DNA of 59,275 bases from positions 1 to 59,275 of IMG/VR virus record IMGVR_UViG_3300017757_000006. One strand, 5' to 3'. This document shows, piece after piece, positions 1-7,538 of this stretch (positions are counted from its first letter, which is position 1; every line of letters starts with the position of its first letter). The DNA is from a virus. The position numbers and the translations under genes were made by a program. The notes under the pieces are model-generated. The model did not search any database, was not told where the DNA came from, and was given only the letters and a program-made list of their open reading frames with translations.

Positions 1-6
1 AACAAA

Positions 7-12
7 TGTCAA
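7..12 (-). promoter_or_regulatory. -35 element of a promoter cut by the window edge
   Basis: Read on the minus strand, this is a consensus TTGACA followed by TTTGTT, the same start as the promoter at 398-426. The -10 element would lie beyond the left edge, so this is only half a promoter. It sits downstream of the tRNA and would serve genes outside the window. Confidence 0.45.
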
Positions 13-42
13 GCACTTTCTTCACTTTTTTTCAAAAAAAAT

Positions 43-119
43 TGGTGCGCCTGAAAGGATTCGAACCTTTGACCTTTGGTTTCGTAGACCAATACTCTAT
101 CCAGCTGAGCTACAGGCGC
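43..119 (-). tRNA. tRNA-Arg (anticodon ACG)
   Basis: The 77-nt minus-strand sequence folds as a full cloverleaf. It has a 7-bp acceptor stem (GCGCCTG with CAGGCGC), a GCTC/GAGT D stem, an anticodon stem TTGGT/ACCAA with loop CTACGAA, a T arm AAAGG-TTCGAAT-CCTTT, discriminator A and an encoded CCA end. Loop positions 34-36 read ACG, giving arginine (CGN codons). It follows the stop codon of the 127-366 gene by only 7 nt, so the two are probably co-transcribed, and a T run follows the CCA. Confidence 0.96.
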
Positions 120-126
120 AATCATA

Positions 127-366
127 TTATACTAACTCCATTCCAGCGTTCCAAAGTTTCCACGCACCATCATAGGTGTCAAACCCTTCTTCGTCAGCAA
201 AGTCCATTGAAGAACTGTGCATTGCACCAGAAGACAAACCTTTTGTTTTTACAACGTAGGCAATCATCTCAGCAGTGTTGGCATACCCAACAACACCTTC
301 ACCAGAGAACATTTGAATCCCACCCTCGTGGGCAGCGATGAAGTCGATTTCGTTTTGATTTGTCAT
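127..366 (-). CDS. hypothetical 79-aa protein
   Basis: I do not recognise this family. The protein is soluble and mildly acidic, with no membrane segment. The start at 366 (MTNQNEIDF) is preferred over the ATG at 384 because AGAAAGG lies 8 nt upstream of it. It is the first gene after the strong promoter at 398-426 and is followed within 7 nt by the tRNA-Arg, so it is probably an early gene. Confidence 0.6.
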   Translation of the reverse strand: MTNQNEIDFIAAHEGGIQMFSGEGVVGYANTAEMIAYVVKTKGLSSGAMHSSSMDFADEEGFDTYDGAWKLWNAGMELV

Positions 367-397
367 TTGAAGTACCTTTCTCATTAACTATACATAT

Positions 398-426
398 ACT
401 ATACATGTTATTATAACAAATGTCAA
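398..426 (-). promoter_or_regulatory. sigma70-type early promoter with palindromic spacer
   Basis: On the minus strand TTGACA (421-426), a 17-bp spacer and TATAGT (398-403) make a near-consensus promoter for the 127-366 gene and the tRNA. The spacer contains the 13-bp palindrome TGTTAT-A-ATAACA (406-418), which could be an operator. Confidence 0.8.
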
Positions 427-444
427 GCAAAAAATGAAAAAAAG

Positions 445-476
445 TACAAAAAAAAGTCCTTGCAAAACAAGGACTT
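445..476 (-). terminator. intrinsic terminator downstream of the DUF1127 gene
   Basis: On the minus strand a perfect 9-bp stem (AAGTCCTTG with CAAGGACTT, loop of 5) is followed by a run of T. It ends the 506-1207 gene group and insulates it from the promoter at 398-426. Confidence 0.85.
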
Positions 477-505
477 ATAATTTTTTTGAAAAAAAGTTTA
501 TTTTT

Positions 506-724
506 TTAGTGTTTCCACCCATCTCTGGGCACTTCTTTACCCATTGCAATATTCTTGATATCTCCACGACATATACCCATATCGTTTAGTTCTCTATCAG
601 TCAATGCATGTAGTTCCCTATATGCTTTCTTGTCCATCTTTGGGGTGATACTATCTCTGAAGTTTTTGTACAAGTCTGCGACTGCATCACAAAATGCACA
701 ATAAGTTGCTGTAAGTGTTACCAT
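506..724 (-). CDS. DUF1127-like small protein
   Basis: 72 aa from the ATG at 724, chosen because GGGGAG lies about 7 nt upstream. The C-terminal half, with ALTDRELNDMGICRGDIKNI, matches the DUF1127 signature (LsdrxLxDiGlxRxdI). That family is abundant in alphaproteobacteria, where some members bind RNA or affect RNA turnover and phosphate metabolism. The N-terminal half has a CAFC motif in front of an amphipathic helix. The gene overlaps the upstream 44-aa ORF by 7 nt, so the two are translationally coupled, and a terminator follows. A role in modulating host RNA metabolism is inference. Confidence 0.7.
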   Translation of the reverse strand: MVTLTATYCAFCDAVADLYKNFRDSITPKMDKKAYRELHALTDRELNDMGICRGDIKNIAMGKEVPRDGWKH

Positions 725-852
725 GTTGATGCTCCCCACATAATAAGAATTGGAACTGCAAGTGGAAATGATACAAGTACCAAGGCCTCAATTACATTAC
801 AAAATTTACATACATTTTCATTCTCTTTCAATTTCATTATCATATTACTCAT
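718..852 (-). CDS. 44-aa CxxC membrane mini-protein
   Basis: A short ORF that begins in a 4-nt ATGA overlap with the gene at 849-1049 and ends overlapping the DUF1127 gene by 7 nt, which argues that it is translated. The product has CKFC followed by a strongly hydrophobic stretch (about residues 22-40), probably one membrane helix. Its CxxC-(N/D) then hydrophobic-helix layout resembles both neighbours. In-frame ATGs at codons 4 and 6 are alternative starts. Function unknown. Confidence 0.6.
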   Translation of the reverse strand: MSNMIMKLKENENVCKFCNVIEALVLVSFPLAVPILIMWGASTW

Positions 853-1049
853 TTTCTATTCTCCAACATCAGTCGTTTTGCTTCTGCATGGTATCCCATA
901 CGAGATAGTTCAGCTGCAGCTCTAGCTCTTCCTACCGATTCCGTAATTGCAATACATCCCATAAGTACTGCGAGTAGTGCTTTACTCATCCAATCACAAA
1001 CCGCACATGTTTGTTTGTAACTTTGGTTTATCAATAAACCGACTGACAT
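849..1049 (-). CDS. 66-aa CxxC mini-protein with DUF1127-like tail
   Basis: The start at 1049 has a strong Shine-Dalgarno (AAGGAGA, about 8 nt away). The sequence runs CAVC, then a hydrophobic segment (ALLAVLMGCIAI), then an arginine-rich amphipathic end (RARAAAELSRMGYHAEAKRL) reminiscent of the first part of DUF1127 domains. It is the first of three overlapping or adjacent CxxC mini-genes. Function unknown; membrane association is inferred from the hydrophobic segment. Confidence 0.6.
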   Translation of the reverse strand: MSVGLLINQSYKQTCAVCDWMSKALLAVLMGCIAITESVGRARAAAELSRMGYHAEAKRLMLENRK

Positions 1050-1051
1050 TT

Positions 1052-1207
1052 CTAGGTTCTCCTTTTGGTCATTATGTGGTTATAAAACTCAACCACATCG
1101 TGGTCGTGTAAGTGTTTTACGTCATCAGCATATTCTGTACGAATAAATCTTACAATATCTGAATGACGATTTTTATTATTGAACAATTTTGCAATCCATT
1201 TTGTCAT
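1052..1207 (-). CDS. hypothetical 51-aa protein
   Basis: Start taken at the ATG at 1207 (MTKWIAKLF), preceded by GAGAAAG; a longer reading to 1249 would run into the terminator hairpin. The product is basic and histidine-rich in the middle (HLHDHD). It lies 2 nt upstream of the CxxC mini-gene start region and is probably co-expressed with it. Family not recognised. Confidence 0.55.
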   Translation of the reverse strand: MTKWIAKLFNNKNRHSDIVRFIRTEYADDVKHLHDHDVVEFYNHIMTKRRT

Positions 1208-1225
1208 TTTATTTCTTTCTCTTAA

Positions 1226-1252
1226 AACGATAAAAGGGATGCAATGCATCCC
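1226..1252 (-). terminator. intrinsic terminator of the primase-RNR operon
   Basis: On the minus strand GGGATG-loop-CATCCC is followed by TTTTATCGTTTT. It sits directly after the stop codon at 1253 and would end the transcript started at 6098-6126. No new promoter is visible before the 1207 gene, so that gene probably depends on read-through. Confidence 0.75.
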
Positions 1253-1417
1253 CTAAGTTAAAATACAAGCAAGACAAGCTTGCTCATTCTGTCCATAAAT
1301 TTGGGCATATTTTCGAATCTCCTTTGGGGGTGGTTCACTTTTATTTAGGTAAATGATGTTGTCGTATGTTACAAAAAGTAATGTTATTTCTGCATATTCG
1401 CTAGAACTTTTCTGCAT
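1253..1417 (-). CDS. hypothetical 54-aa protein
   Basis: Small ORF whose 5' end overlaps the end of the GIY-YIG gene by 17 nt when started at the ATG at 1417. The longer frame to 1456 would overlap further. The protein ends with CLACILT. It lies between the nuclease gene and the terminator. No family recognised; the position supports a real last cistron but the coding evidence is modest. Confidence 0.45.
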   Translation of the reverse strand: MQKSSSEYAEITLLFVTYDNIIYLNKSEPPPKEIRKYAQIYGQNEQACLACILT

Positions 1418-1829
1418 ACTCTTGTAACAAAACCTTAGAACTACCAACTCTAACATTGATTATACCATTATAGTATTCATCAGTGAGCAAAACTTCTCTG
1501 TCGAATTGTTCTTTAGCTTCTAAGTAACTAAGCATTCCTCTACTTTGACAATAGTAGAGTATCTCTCTTGTGAACTGGTCTTCGCCCAGTTCCTTTACAT
1601 CTTCAATCAACCAATCAGAAGAACCCCAATAGGTTCTCCAATCACTTTCTTTGGTTGATCTTCGTTTGTTCTTTTTTCCTTTTAGTGGGGGTTTTGTAAC
1701 CTTAAACCTTGCTAACTTCTTACCGACATATTTTTTGTCATTAGTTAAGTTGGTTATTAGATATACAAAACCCTCACAAGTCTCTGGCAGGTCATGAACA
1801 GGTTCACCATTATAAGTCCACTGTGACAT
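1401..1829 (-). CDS. GIY-YIG family endonuclease
   Basis: 142 aa. The N-terminal part has the GIY-YIG pattern as GFVYLITN...KKYVGKK (about residues 20-37), followed by a basic loop, YWGSS, and a helix with the probable catalytic glutamate in YLEAKEQF (about 102-109). This is the single-domain layout of phage GIY-YIG nucleases, including homing (Seg-like) enzymes. Homing or DNA degradation cannot be told apart here. The start codon overlaps the upstream stop by 1 nt (TAATG), so it belongs to the RNR operon. Confidence 0.75.
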   Translation of the reverse strand: MSQWTYNGEPVHDLPETCEGFVYLITNLTNDKKYVGKKLARFKVTKPPLKGKKNKRRSTKESDWRTYWGSSDWLIEDVKELGEDQFTREILYYCQSRGMLSYLEAKEQFDREVLLTDEYYNGIINVRVGSSKVLLQEYAEKF

Positions 1830-1996
1830 TAGTAATCTTCGTCTTCATCCTCATCAAACAGAACGTCTTCATGTTCTTCTTTGATGTTCTCAGAACAAAA
1901 TGGGCAGTACTTTACCTCATAGCTCCACTCATCCATATTATGAGATATTCTAAAAACTGCTTCACAACTGTCACATAAGATTTCTTTTCTGCTCAT
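1829..1996 (-). CDS. 55-aa zinc-ribbon protein
   Basis: Short ORF between NrdB and the GIY-YIG gene. It has two CxxC knuckles, CDSC (8-11) and CPFC (31-34), 20 residues apart, then a very acidic tail (EDVLFDEDEDEDY). This is a classic zinc-ribbon spacing, seen in small proteins of T4-like marine phages. It ends in a 1-nt overlap with the next start. Its role is unknown; nucleic-acid or protein binding is inference. Confidence 0.75.
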   Translation of the reverse strand: MSRKEILCDSCEAVFRISHNMDEWSYEVKYCPFCSENIKEEHEDVLFDEDEDEDY

Positions 1997-2014
1997 TAAT
2001 TGACTTACCTTTTA

Positions 2015-3220
2015 TTATGCGGCATCATAAACGTCATCCCACTTGCCTGTCAAACCAGCAACCTCATATTCTGTTACTCTGTTCTCAGAGAAGTTGGTAT
2101 GATCTGCACCGTTCAGTATCCACTCCAACCACTGTAGGGGATTTTCTTTTACTTTATAATTACCTTTTAGTCCTAATTGTATGAGTCTTCTATCAGTTAT
2201 ATATCTAATATATTGTTTAACTTCTGACTGCTCTAGACCTTCAATGTCACCAAGTTTATATGCAAGGTCAACAAAGTTATCTTCTAACTTCACTGCTTGT
2301 CTTGCCATCTCATATATATGTCCCTTAAATTCATCATCTATAATACGAGGATGTTCTGCACAATATGCCTTGAAGAGTTTTGCAATACCCTCAACGTGGA
2401 TTGATTCGTCACGAATACTCCACTCAACAACCTTACCCATACCCTTCATCTTACCGTAGCGTTGAAAGTTCAACAACATTACGAATGATGCAAATAGTGC
2501 CACACCTTCATTCATTACAGATTTTGCCATTGCAAGTCCAAGTCCACGAACAGTGTTTGGATCACTATCCATCATAAACTCAATCTTGTCTGCCATCTCT
2601 GTATATTCTAGGAAGGCATGATACTCGGCATCAGATAACCCAAGTGTCTCATTAAGAAGTGCATATGCACGTTGGTGTATAGCCTCTCTATTCGCAAACG
2701 AACCAAGCATATTGCGTACTTCATTGTTCTTAAATTTAGGGATAAGTTGGTCGTAATAGTTTTGCCCAACTGCAACATCTGACTGTGTAAACAGTCGTAG
2801 AATGTTTGTGATGTATTCTTTCTCAATTGCACTTACCTTTCCAGACTTCCAATCTGCAACATCTTCAGACAAATCAAGTTCGTCTTCAATCCAGTGTACC
2901 TTCTCATGTCTTGTTGTGATTTCAACTGCCCAAGGATAATGGAATGGTTTGTATGTTTCTGAAAACACCATTAGTCCACCACCTTTTTTCTTTACGAACA
3001 TTTCTGATACAGCTTCGAATTGATTCCAAGATCCAATTAACTTATCGTCAATAAAGATTTGTGGTACAGATCGAGCTCCAGGCACCTTTTGATAAAACGC
3101 AAGACGTTCCTCTTGATTATCCATACGATGTTCTGTGTATTCATATCCATGTGATTTGAACCAGTTCTTTGCTTTCTCACAGAATGGACAATTTGATTTA
3201 CTATAAATTTCTACTTTCAT
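2015..3220 (-). CDS. nrdB: ribonucleotide reductase beta subunit with N-terminal glutaredoxin domain
   Basis: 401 aa in two domains. Residues 1-75 are a glutaredoxin with CPFC (11-14), SVPQIF (cis-proline loop) and GSW. A KKKGGG linker leads to a class I RNR radical subunit. Metal ligands are visible as D148, E179, H182, E238, E272 and H275. The radical tyrosine is Y186 in EAIHQRAY. The enzyme would supply dNTPs with NrdA, and the fused glutaredoxin would re-reduce the NrdA C-terminal cysteines. Glutaredoxin-NrdB fusions are known in a few bacteria (for example Facklamia), but T4 encodes separate proteins. It lies 4 nt after nrdA. Confidence 0.95.
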   Translation of the reverse strand: MKVEIYSKSNCPFCEKAKNWFKSHGYEYTEHRMDNQEERLAFYQKVPGARSVPQIFIDDKLIGSWNQFEAVSEMFVKKKGGGLMVFSETYKPFHYPWAVEITTRHEKVHWIEDELDLSEDVADWKSGKVSAIEKEYITNILRLFTQSDVAVGQNYYDQLIPKFKNNEVRNMLGSFANREAIHQRAYALLNETLGLSDAEYHAFLEYTEMADKIEFMMDSDPNTVRGLGLAMAKSVMNEGVALFASFVMLLNFQRYGKMKGMGKVVEWSIRDESIHVEGIAKLFKAYCAEHPRIIDDEFKGHIYEMARQAVKLEDNFVDLAYKLGDIEGLEQSEVKQYIRYITDRRLIQLGLKGNYKVKENPLQWLEWILNGADHTNFSENRVTEYEVAGLTGKWDDVYDAA

Positions 3221-3224
3221 TTCT

Positions 3225-5054
3225 TTAACCCTCGCACGCTACACACTCATCTTGTGACTGTGCTTCCATTGTTTGTGTTTCGTAATCTTTCAATGCATCA
3301 CGAGAAACTTTTAGTGATACATTTTCTGCTCTTTGGGAAGTCTCTGTTCTAAGATAGTACAGACCTTTTGTCCCTAACTTCCACGCAGCAAAGTGTGCCC
3401 TGTGTAAGTCTTTCTTATCTGCACCAGCAGGGAAGAATAGATTTAGTGATTGTCCTTGACAGAGATACTCTTGTCTATCTGCGGCTTGTTCTACCAATAC
3501 CAACTGGTCAAGTTCTATTGCTGTTTTGAAAACATCTTTGATTTCCTCTGATAAGAAATCTAAATGTTGTACAGAACCACCATTGGTTATGATATCAGAC
3601 CAAACATCTGGGTGATTCTTTCCAACCTTTTCTAGTTCTTCTTCCAAATATATATTCTGCACCAAATGTGAACCAGCACGAGTACGATGTGTATATGCAT
3701 TCGCTTTTGCTGGTTCGATTGATGGTGAAGTAGAAACAATAATACTACTGTTGGCATTAGGTGCAATTGCCAGTAGATGTGCATTACGTCTACCAGTACC
3801 CCTCATATCGGGTGCCTCACCCTTTTCTGCACCAATATTTATAGTTTCTCTAACAGACTCATCTTTGATGTATTTGAACACTTCACGATTCAATTCTCGT
3901 GCTTCTGGTGAATCAAACGCAATTCTCTTCTGGTGTAGAAGAGAGTGCCATCCCATTGCACCTAATCCAAGACTACGTTCTTGTGTTGCTGAGTAGCGAG
4001 CACGCTGAATTTCATCGCCTGCGTTATCAATGAAAAACTGTAGAACATTGTCAAGAAAGCGAATAAGATCACGAACAAGACTTGTATCTTTCCATTCATT
4101 ATATTTCTCCAAGTTTAGAGAAGATAAGCAACACACCGCAGTTCTATCTTCAGAGGTCGGTAGGTGAATCTCATTACATAAATTAGAACCGTGAATCTTT
4201 AGTCCTTTCGCCTTCATTGTGTGTGGTAATGCACGATTAGCAGTATCAATAAAGTTTAGATATGGTTCACCTGTACGATATCTTACTTCTAGAATTTGTT
4301 GCCATAACGTCCTTGCAGGCATACTTTCACGAACTGTTTTGTCATTGGGGTCTTTCAAGTCCCAAATTTCATCACGTTCTACCGCCCGCATGAAATCATC
4401 AGTGATGTTGATTGCATGGTGTAGGTTAAGGTTCTTTCTGTTTACGTCACCTGTTGGTACACGCATATTTAGGAACTCAATAAGGTCTGGGTGTGAGACA
4501 TCCATATACGCTGCGTATGAACCTTTCCTTGTCTTACCCTGACGGTATGCAGTCATATCTGCGTCTACCGTATGCAAAAATGGCATTGGCCCAGGCGCCT
4601 TATCTGAGATGGCACGAATGTCACTCCAGTGTCCACCAACACCACCACCCTTAACTGACAACCAACGTAACTCAGCAGAGTGGTCGATTAGTCCTTCTAA
4701 TGAATCTGGTACATATGTTAGGAAACATGAGATGGGAAGAGCTCTTGCTTTCTGCCCTGGCGCTGGTGCGTTTGACAACACTGGTGATGCAAACATGAAC
4801 CAACCATTAGATACTCCATCATAAATGCGTTGTGCTAATTTCAAATCACCATCACAATATGCGACAGCAGCACGAGCAAACGCTTCCTGTGGGGAAGATT
4901 CGTTGTCATTACAATAATAGTCTTTTAGAAGTTTGTATGCTTGTTCCGATAATTCTTTGTCTTTATTTCTGTTAATTCTGATACCAAGGTGGTCGAGACC
5001 AATGTCTTCGCCAGTCTTGGTGAAGGGTACGATGACTTCTGCCAGACTTTTCAT
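3225..5054 (-). CDS. nrdA: ribonucleotide reductase alpha subunit
   Basis: 609 aa from the ATG at 5054, which has GGAG 9 nt upstream; GTG at 5093 and ATG at 5066 are alternatives. Catalytic features are present: SCF (first active-site Cys), NLCNEI (radical Cys with N and E), AVCCLSSLNL (partner Cys), KGLYYLRT (radical-transfer tyrosine pair) and a C-terminal CVAC redox pair. There is no clear N-terminal ATP cone and the chain is shorter than E. coli NrdA (761 aa), so overall-activity control by dATP may be absent. It is cotranscribed with the primase gene and nrdB. Confidence 0.95.
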   Translation of the reverse strand: MKSLAEVIVPFTKTGEDIGLDHLGIRINRNKDKELSEQAYKLLKDYYCNDNESSPQEAFARAAVAYCDGDLKLAQRIYDGVSNGWFMFASPVLSNAPAPGQKARALPISCFLTYVPDSLEGLIDHSAELRWLSVKGGGVGGHWSDIRAISDKAPGPMPFLHTVDADMTAYRQGKTRKGSYAAYMDVSHPDLIEFLNMRVPTGDVNRKNLNLHHAINITDDFMRAVERDEIWDLKDPNDKTVRESMPARTLWQQILEVRYRTGEPYLNFIDTANRALPHTMKAKGLKIHGSNLCNEIHLPTSEDRTAVCCLSSLNLEKYNEWKDTSLVRDLIRFLDNVLQFFIDNAGDEIQRARYSATQERSLGLGAMGWHSLLHQKRIAFDSPEARELNREVFKYIKDESVRETINIGAEKGEAPDMRGTGRRNAHLLAIAPNANSSIIVSTSPSIEPAKANAYTHRTRAGSHLVQNIYLEEELEKVGKNHPDVWSDIITNGGSVQHLDFLSEEIKDVFKTAIELDQLVLVEQAADRQEYLCQGQSLNLFFPAGADKKDLHRAHFAAWKLGTKGLYYLRTETSQRAENVSLKVSRDALKDYETQTMEAQSQDECVACEG

Positions 5055-5074
5055 ATTTTCTTTCTCCATTTTTT

Positions 5075-6091
5075 CTAATATGTACGTTTCCACGAATTGA
5101 AAACGGTTTGTGCTTTTAATCCCGAATGGGAGTTACTATGTATAATGCCAAGAATCTCTGCCGGCGTCCTTCCCGACAATATCATGTCATTAATATCTTT
5201 TTCTTTTATTGAAGAAGGCCATAAACACACTGTGTAACCATCTTCAATACACCTTTCAATCTGTCTAGTAATCTCTTGATTTCTAGGCTCGTTGTCTGGT
5301 ACAAGAACAGCTTTATTTTTGAACTGAGGTACACGCAAATCACTTTGGGCAACGGCAATAGCATTGTCTATGAATAAACTATCTAGTGGCCCTTCTGTAA
5401 CATATACGGTACGAGTAGGGTCAAGTTTATTCATTCCAAAGATTTTAGGATACTCTGTATCCAGAATTATTGTAATGTACTTCTGTTTCTCTTCACCAAA
5501 TGATCGCCCTTGATATGCGAATATTTGTCCGTTCTCCTTTCGAAAGGGAATAACCATACGAGGATGGTCTCCGTCCAATGAAGGGAACTTATTTTGGACT
5601 TGAGTATTGGTGAACTCATAAAACTTAGGACTAAAATATATATCATTCCAAGCATCTCTAGGCAACGATCTTTTGGATAAAAACGACACAGCAGGATGAT
5701 TTTTTTCAAGTTCTGCAAAAGTTTTTAGATCACCCAAACGACTCTTGAATTTGGGCGCTTTGAAATCGAACTGTGGTTTGGGAGTTTTGTATGCACCCTT
5801 ATAGGGTGTACCATTAGTACCTTCTTTGTACCGTTCCATTACATATTCTTTGTATAGGTTTGCATCTACAAACTCTATAAGTTTTGCAACGGTTGTACCC
5901 ATAGCACAGTTGTGACATTTATAGAACAAATCATTCTTTGTCCTGTAAACGAAACCTCGTGCCTTGTTCTTTTTCTTGGATGAATCACCACAATAGGGAC
6001 AAGAGAAGTTCCACAAATAGTCTTTCTTCTTTGTGAAGTTTCTGAGTCTTGGGCCTATGAGAGAGACATACTTTGTATCAATATAATTCAT
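5075..6091 (-). CDS. 61: DNA primase (T4 gp61-like)
   Basis: 338 aa. A zinc-binding domain (C31, C34, C59, C62; FSCPYCGDS and YKCHNC) is followed by a TOPRIM catalytic core with E233 in VYVTEGPLDS, D266-N-E268 and KDIND (about 298-302). It makes RNA primers for lagging-strand synthesis together with helicase gp41 (19688-21067). The start 30 residues before the zinc motif fits the family. The -10 element of its promoter ends 6 nt before the ATG, so the transcript would be leaderless. It heads the primase-NrdA-NrdB operon. Confidence 0.92.
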   Translation of the reverse strand: MNYIDTKYVSLIGPRLRNFTKKKDYLWNFSCPYCGDSSKKKNKARGFVYRTKNDLFYKCHNCAMGTTVAKLIEFVDANLYKEYVMERYKEGTNGTPYKGAYKTPKPQFDFKAPKFKSRLGDLKTFAELEKNHPAVSFLSKRSLPRDAWNDIYFSPKFYEFTNTQVQNKFPSLDGDHPRMVIPFRKENGQIFAYQGRSFGEEKQKYITIILDTEYPKIFGMNKLDPTRTVYVTEGPLDSLFIDNAIAVAQSDLRVPQFKNKAVLVPDNEPRNQEITRQIERCIEDGYTVCLWPSSIKEKDINDMILSGRTPAEILGIIHSNSHSGLKAQTVFNSWKRTY

Positions 6092-6097
6092 AGTAAC

Positions 6098-6126
6098 AAT
6101 ATACCAGAATTATATAGCAAAGTCAA
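6098..6126 (-). promoter_or_regulatory. early promoter of the primase-RNR operon
   Basis: On the minus strand TTGACT (6121-6126), a 17-bp spacer and TATATT (6098-6103). The expected start site falls on or next to the primase ATG at 6091, leaving no room for a ribosome-binding site. Confidence 0.75.
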
Positions 6127-6131
6127 TAGAT

Positions 6132-6587
6132 TTACATGATTGCTGGAAGTATTTCTGTAAGAGCGAACCCTACCACAATCGAACCACCGATTATGACATA
6201 ACGCCACTTTTCAAGAACACCTACCCTTGTGGATAGTTCTTCTCTTAGTTTGATGAACTGTTCTGCCTCGTTACGTCCATGTTCACGCATAGCATCAACC
6301 AGACGCCTTTCCATCTCACCCATCTGAGTAGATGTTTCCTTTGCATTAGACGTAATTCTACTATGTAGTTCTTGTACGGTATTCTTGAATTCTTTTTCTT
6401 GTTCGTCCAAAGCTTCTTCCTGACGTATTAGTTTTTCTTCATGCACCGCCATAATAGTGTGTAAGGCAGAAGATACGTCAGCAATTTTCTCAATTGCAGA
6501 ATCCAATCTAAGATGGATCTGTTTCATTTCGGAAACTTCTCTCTTTAGAAGTTCTACCTCTGTATCTAATGTTTTAACCGTTGCCAT
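6132..6587 (-). CDS. coiled-coil protein with C-terminal membrane anchor
   Basis: 151 aa. Residues 1-125 are highly charged, with heptad-like spacing typical of a long coiled coil. Residues about 130-148 (VIIGGSIVVGFALTEIL) form one hydrophobic segment at the C-terminus. This is the layout of a tail-anchored membrane protein. It is the last gene of the envelope cassette and overlaps the upstream gene by 14 nt. Function unknown; involvement in lysis or membrane remodelling is inferred from its neighbours. Confidence 0.65.
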   Translation of the reverse strand: MATVKTLDTEVELLKREVSEMKQIHLRLDSAIEKIADVSSALHTIMAVHEEKLIRQEEALDEQEKEFKNTVQELHSRITSNAKETSTQMGEMERRLVDAMREHGRNEAEQFIKLREELSTRVGVLEKWRYVIIGGSIVVGFALTEILPAIM

Positions 6588-6846
6588 CTTCTATTTTCTT
6601 TATTCGGGTTTCTAGTTCATCTATCTTCTTTGTAACATGTGGATACTTCTTTCTCCACGCATCTTCTGGTTGTCTTAACCAATTCCAGTTATATTTATGT
6701 ATTAAGTAATCTAAGAATTGGTCTAATTTACCATAACTCCAGATACCTAATTTAGTGTCCTTAAAGTACGCAAGGAATGCTGCACCGAGCAACGCACCAA
6801 TGATACTTGTGTATATCCATAGAGTGTCATCAAACAATCCCATCAT
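6574..6846 (-). CDS. small membrane protein
   Basis: 90 aa with an N-terminal membrane segment (about residues 10-28, WIYTSIIGALLGAAFLAYF) and a charged cytoplasmic tail rich in Lys and Glu. Two adjacent ATGs (6846, 6843) follow GAGGGATT. It overlaps the lipase gene by 4 nt and the next gene by 14 nt, giving tight translational coupling. It could be a holin-like or accessory membrane protein, but no holin family is recognised. Confidence 0.6.
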   Translation of the reverse strand: MMGLFDDTLWIYTSIIGALLGAAFLAYFKDTKLGIWSYGKLDQFLDYLIHKYNWNWLRQPEDAWRKKYPHVTKKIDELETRIKKIEDGNG

Positions 6847-7538
6847 AATCCCTCTGTCAACTTACAGTATTGACCCATACCGTGGTCTTTTACACCATCA
6901 AGTAAACCACTTCTCCAACCTCTCCACTTATCCTTCACTGCTTGCCAGAATGTAAGTGTTCTTATATTACCATAGAAGTTGATATACGTCAAGTCTCCAT
7001 GATGCTTGTATCCCATAACCCACAATGGAACTCTTGTTACGAGATCATTATTGTTTACAACTCTTGTATGTGGTGTCTGAATATTCTTTACAAACTTACG
7101 AGTACCAACACGAGGCGAACCAAATGTAAACAGTTCTTCAACAACTTGGGTTTCTTCGAATCTTGAACATGCAATAGTTGCCATAGCAGCACCTAATGAA
7201 TGTCCAGTGATATAAAATTTCTTTTTAAGATGTTTACTTCTATGAGCAACAACTTGTTCCCATAACTTATTACACTCGCCCACGAAACCAGAATGAACTA
7301 AACCATGTGTCATTGCACCACGAGGCCATGCATTCAAGTCTGCAAGAACATCAGATAGTTCATCTGGTTCTGTTCCTCTAAAACATAGGACATACATCTC
7401 TTTGTTCCATGCGGCATGACATTGAGCGCCATCCACCTCAAAAAACTTATGGGTAAATCCCATACTTCTAAAAATAACTTTTGCTTCCTTACCGTCTAAG
7501 TAAGCATAAGCTGCTAACTTACTCATCTGATTTATCAT
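6843..7538 (-). CDS. class 3 (alpha/beta hydrolase) lipase
   Basis: 231 aa from the ATG at 7538 (AGGA 8 nt upstream). It matches the lipase class 3 family: FRGTE oxyanion region (53-57), nucleophile elbow GHSLG with S114, FGSPRVG (139-145), aspartate D165 in NNNDLV, and histidine H219 in DHGMGQY. The triad is complete, so it is probably an active lipid esterase or phospholipase. No signal peptide is seen. It overlaps the lipoprotein gene by 20 nt and is embedded in the spanin and membrane-protein cassette, suggesting action on host membranes at lysis. That role is inference. Confidence 0.85.
   Translation of the reverse strand: MINQMSKLAAYAYLDGKEAKVIFRSMGFTHKFFEVDGAQCHAAWNKEMYVLCFRGTEPDELSDVLADLNAWPRGAMTHGLVHSGFVGECNKLWEQVVAHRSKHLKKKFYITGHSLGAAMATIACSRFEETQVVEELFTFGSPRVGTRKFVKNIQTPHTRVVNNNDLVTRVPLWVMGYKHHGDLTYINFYGNIRTLTFWQAVKDKWRGWRSGLLDGVKDHGMGQYCKLTEGL

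Noticed and set aside
6-341. Plus-strand 111-aa ORF at the left end
   Set aside because: It runs through the tRNA-Arg gene and across the minus-strand gene at 127-366, has no ribosome-binding site and odd composition (Gln/His-rich), as expected for a shadow frame.
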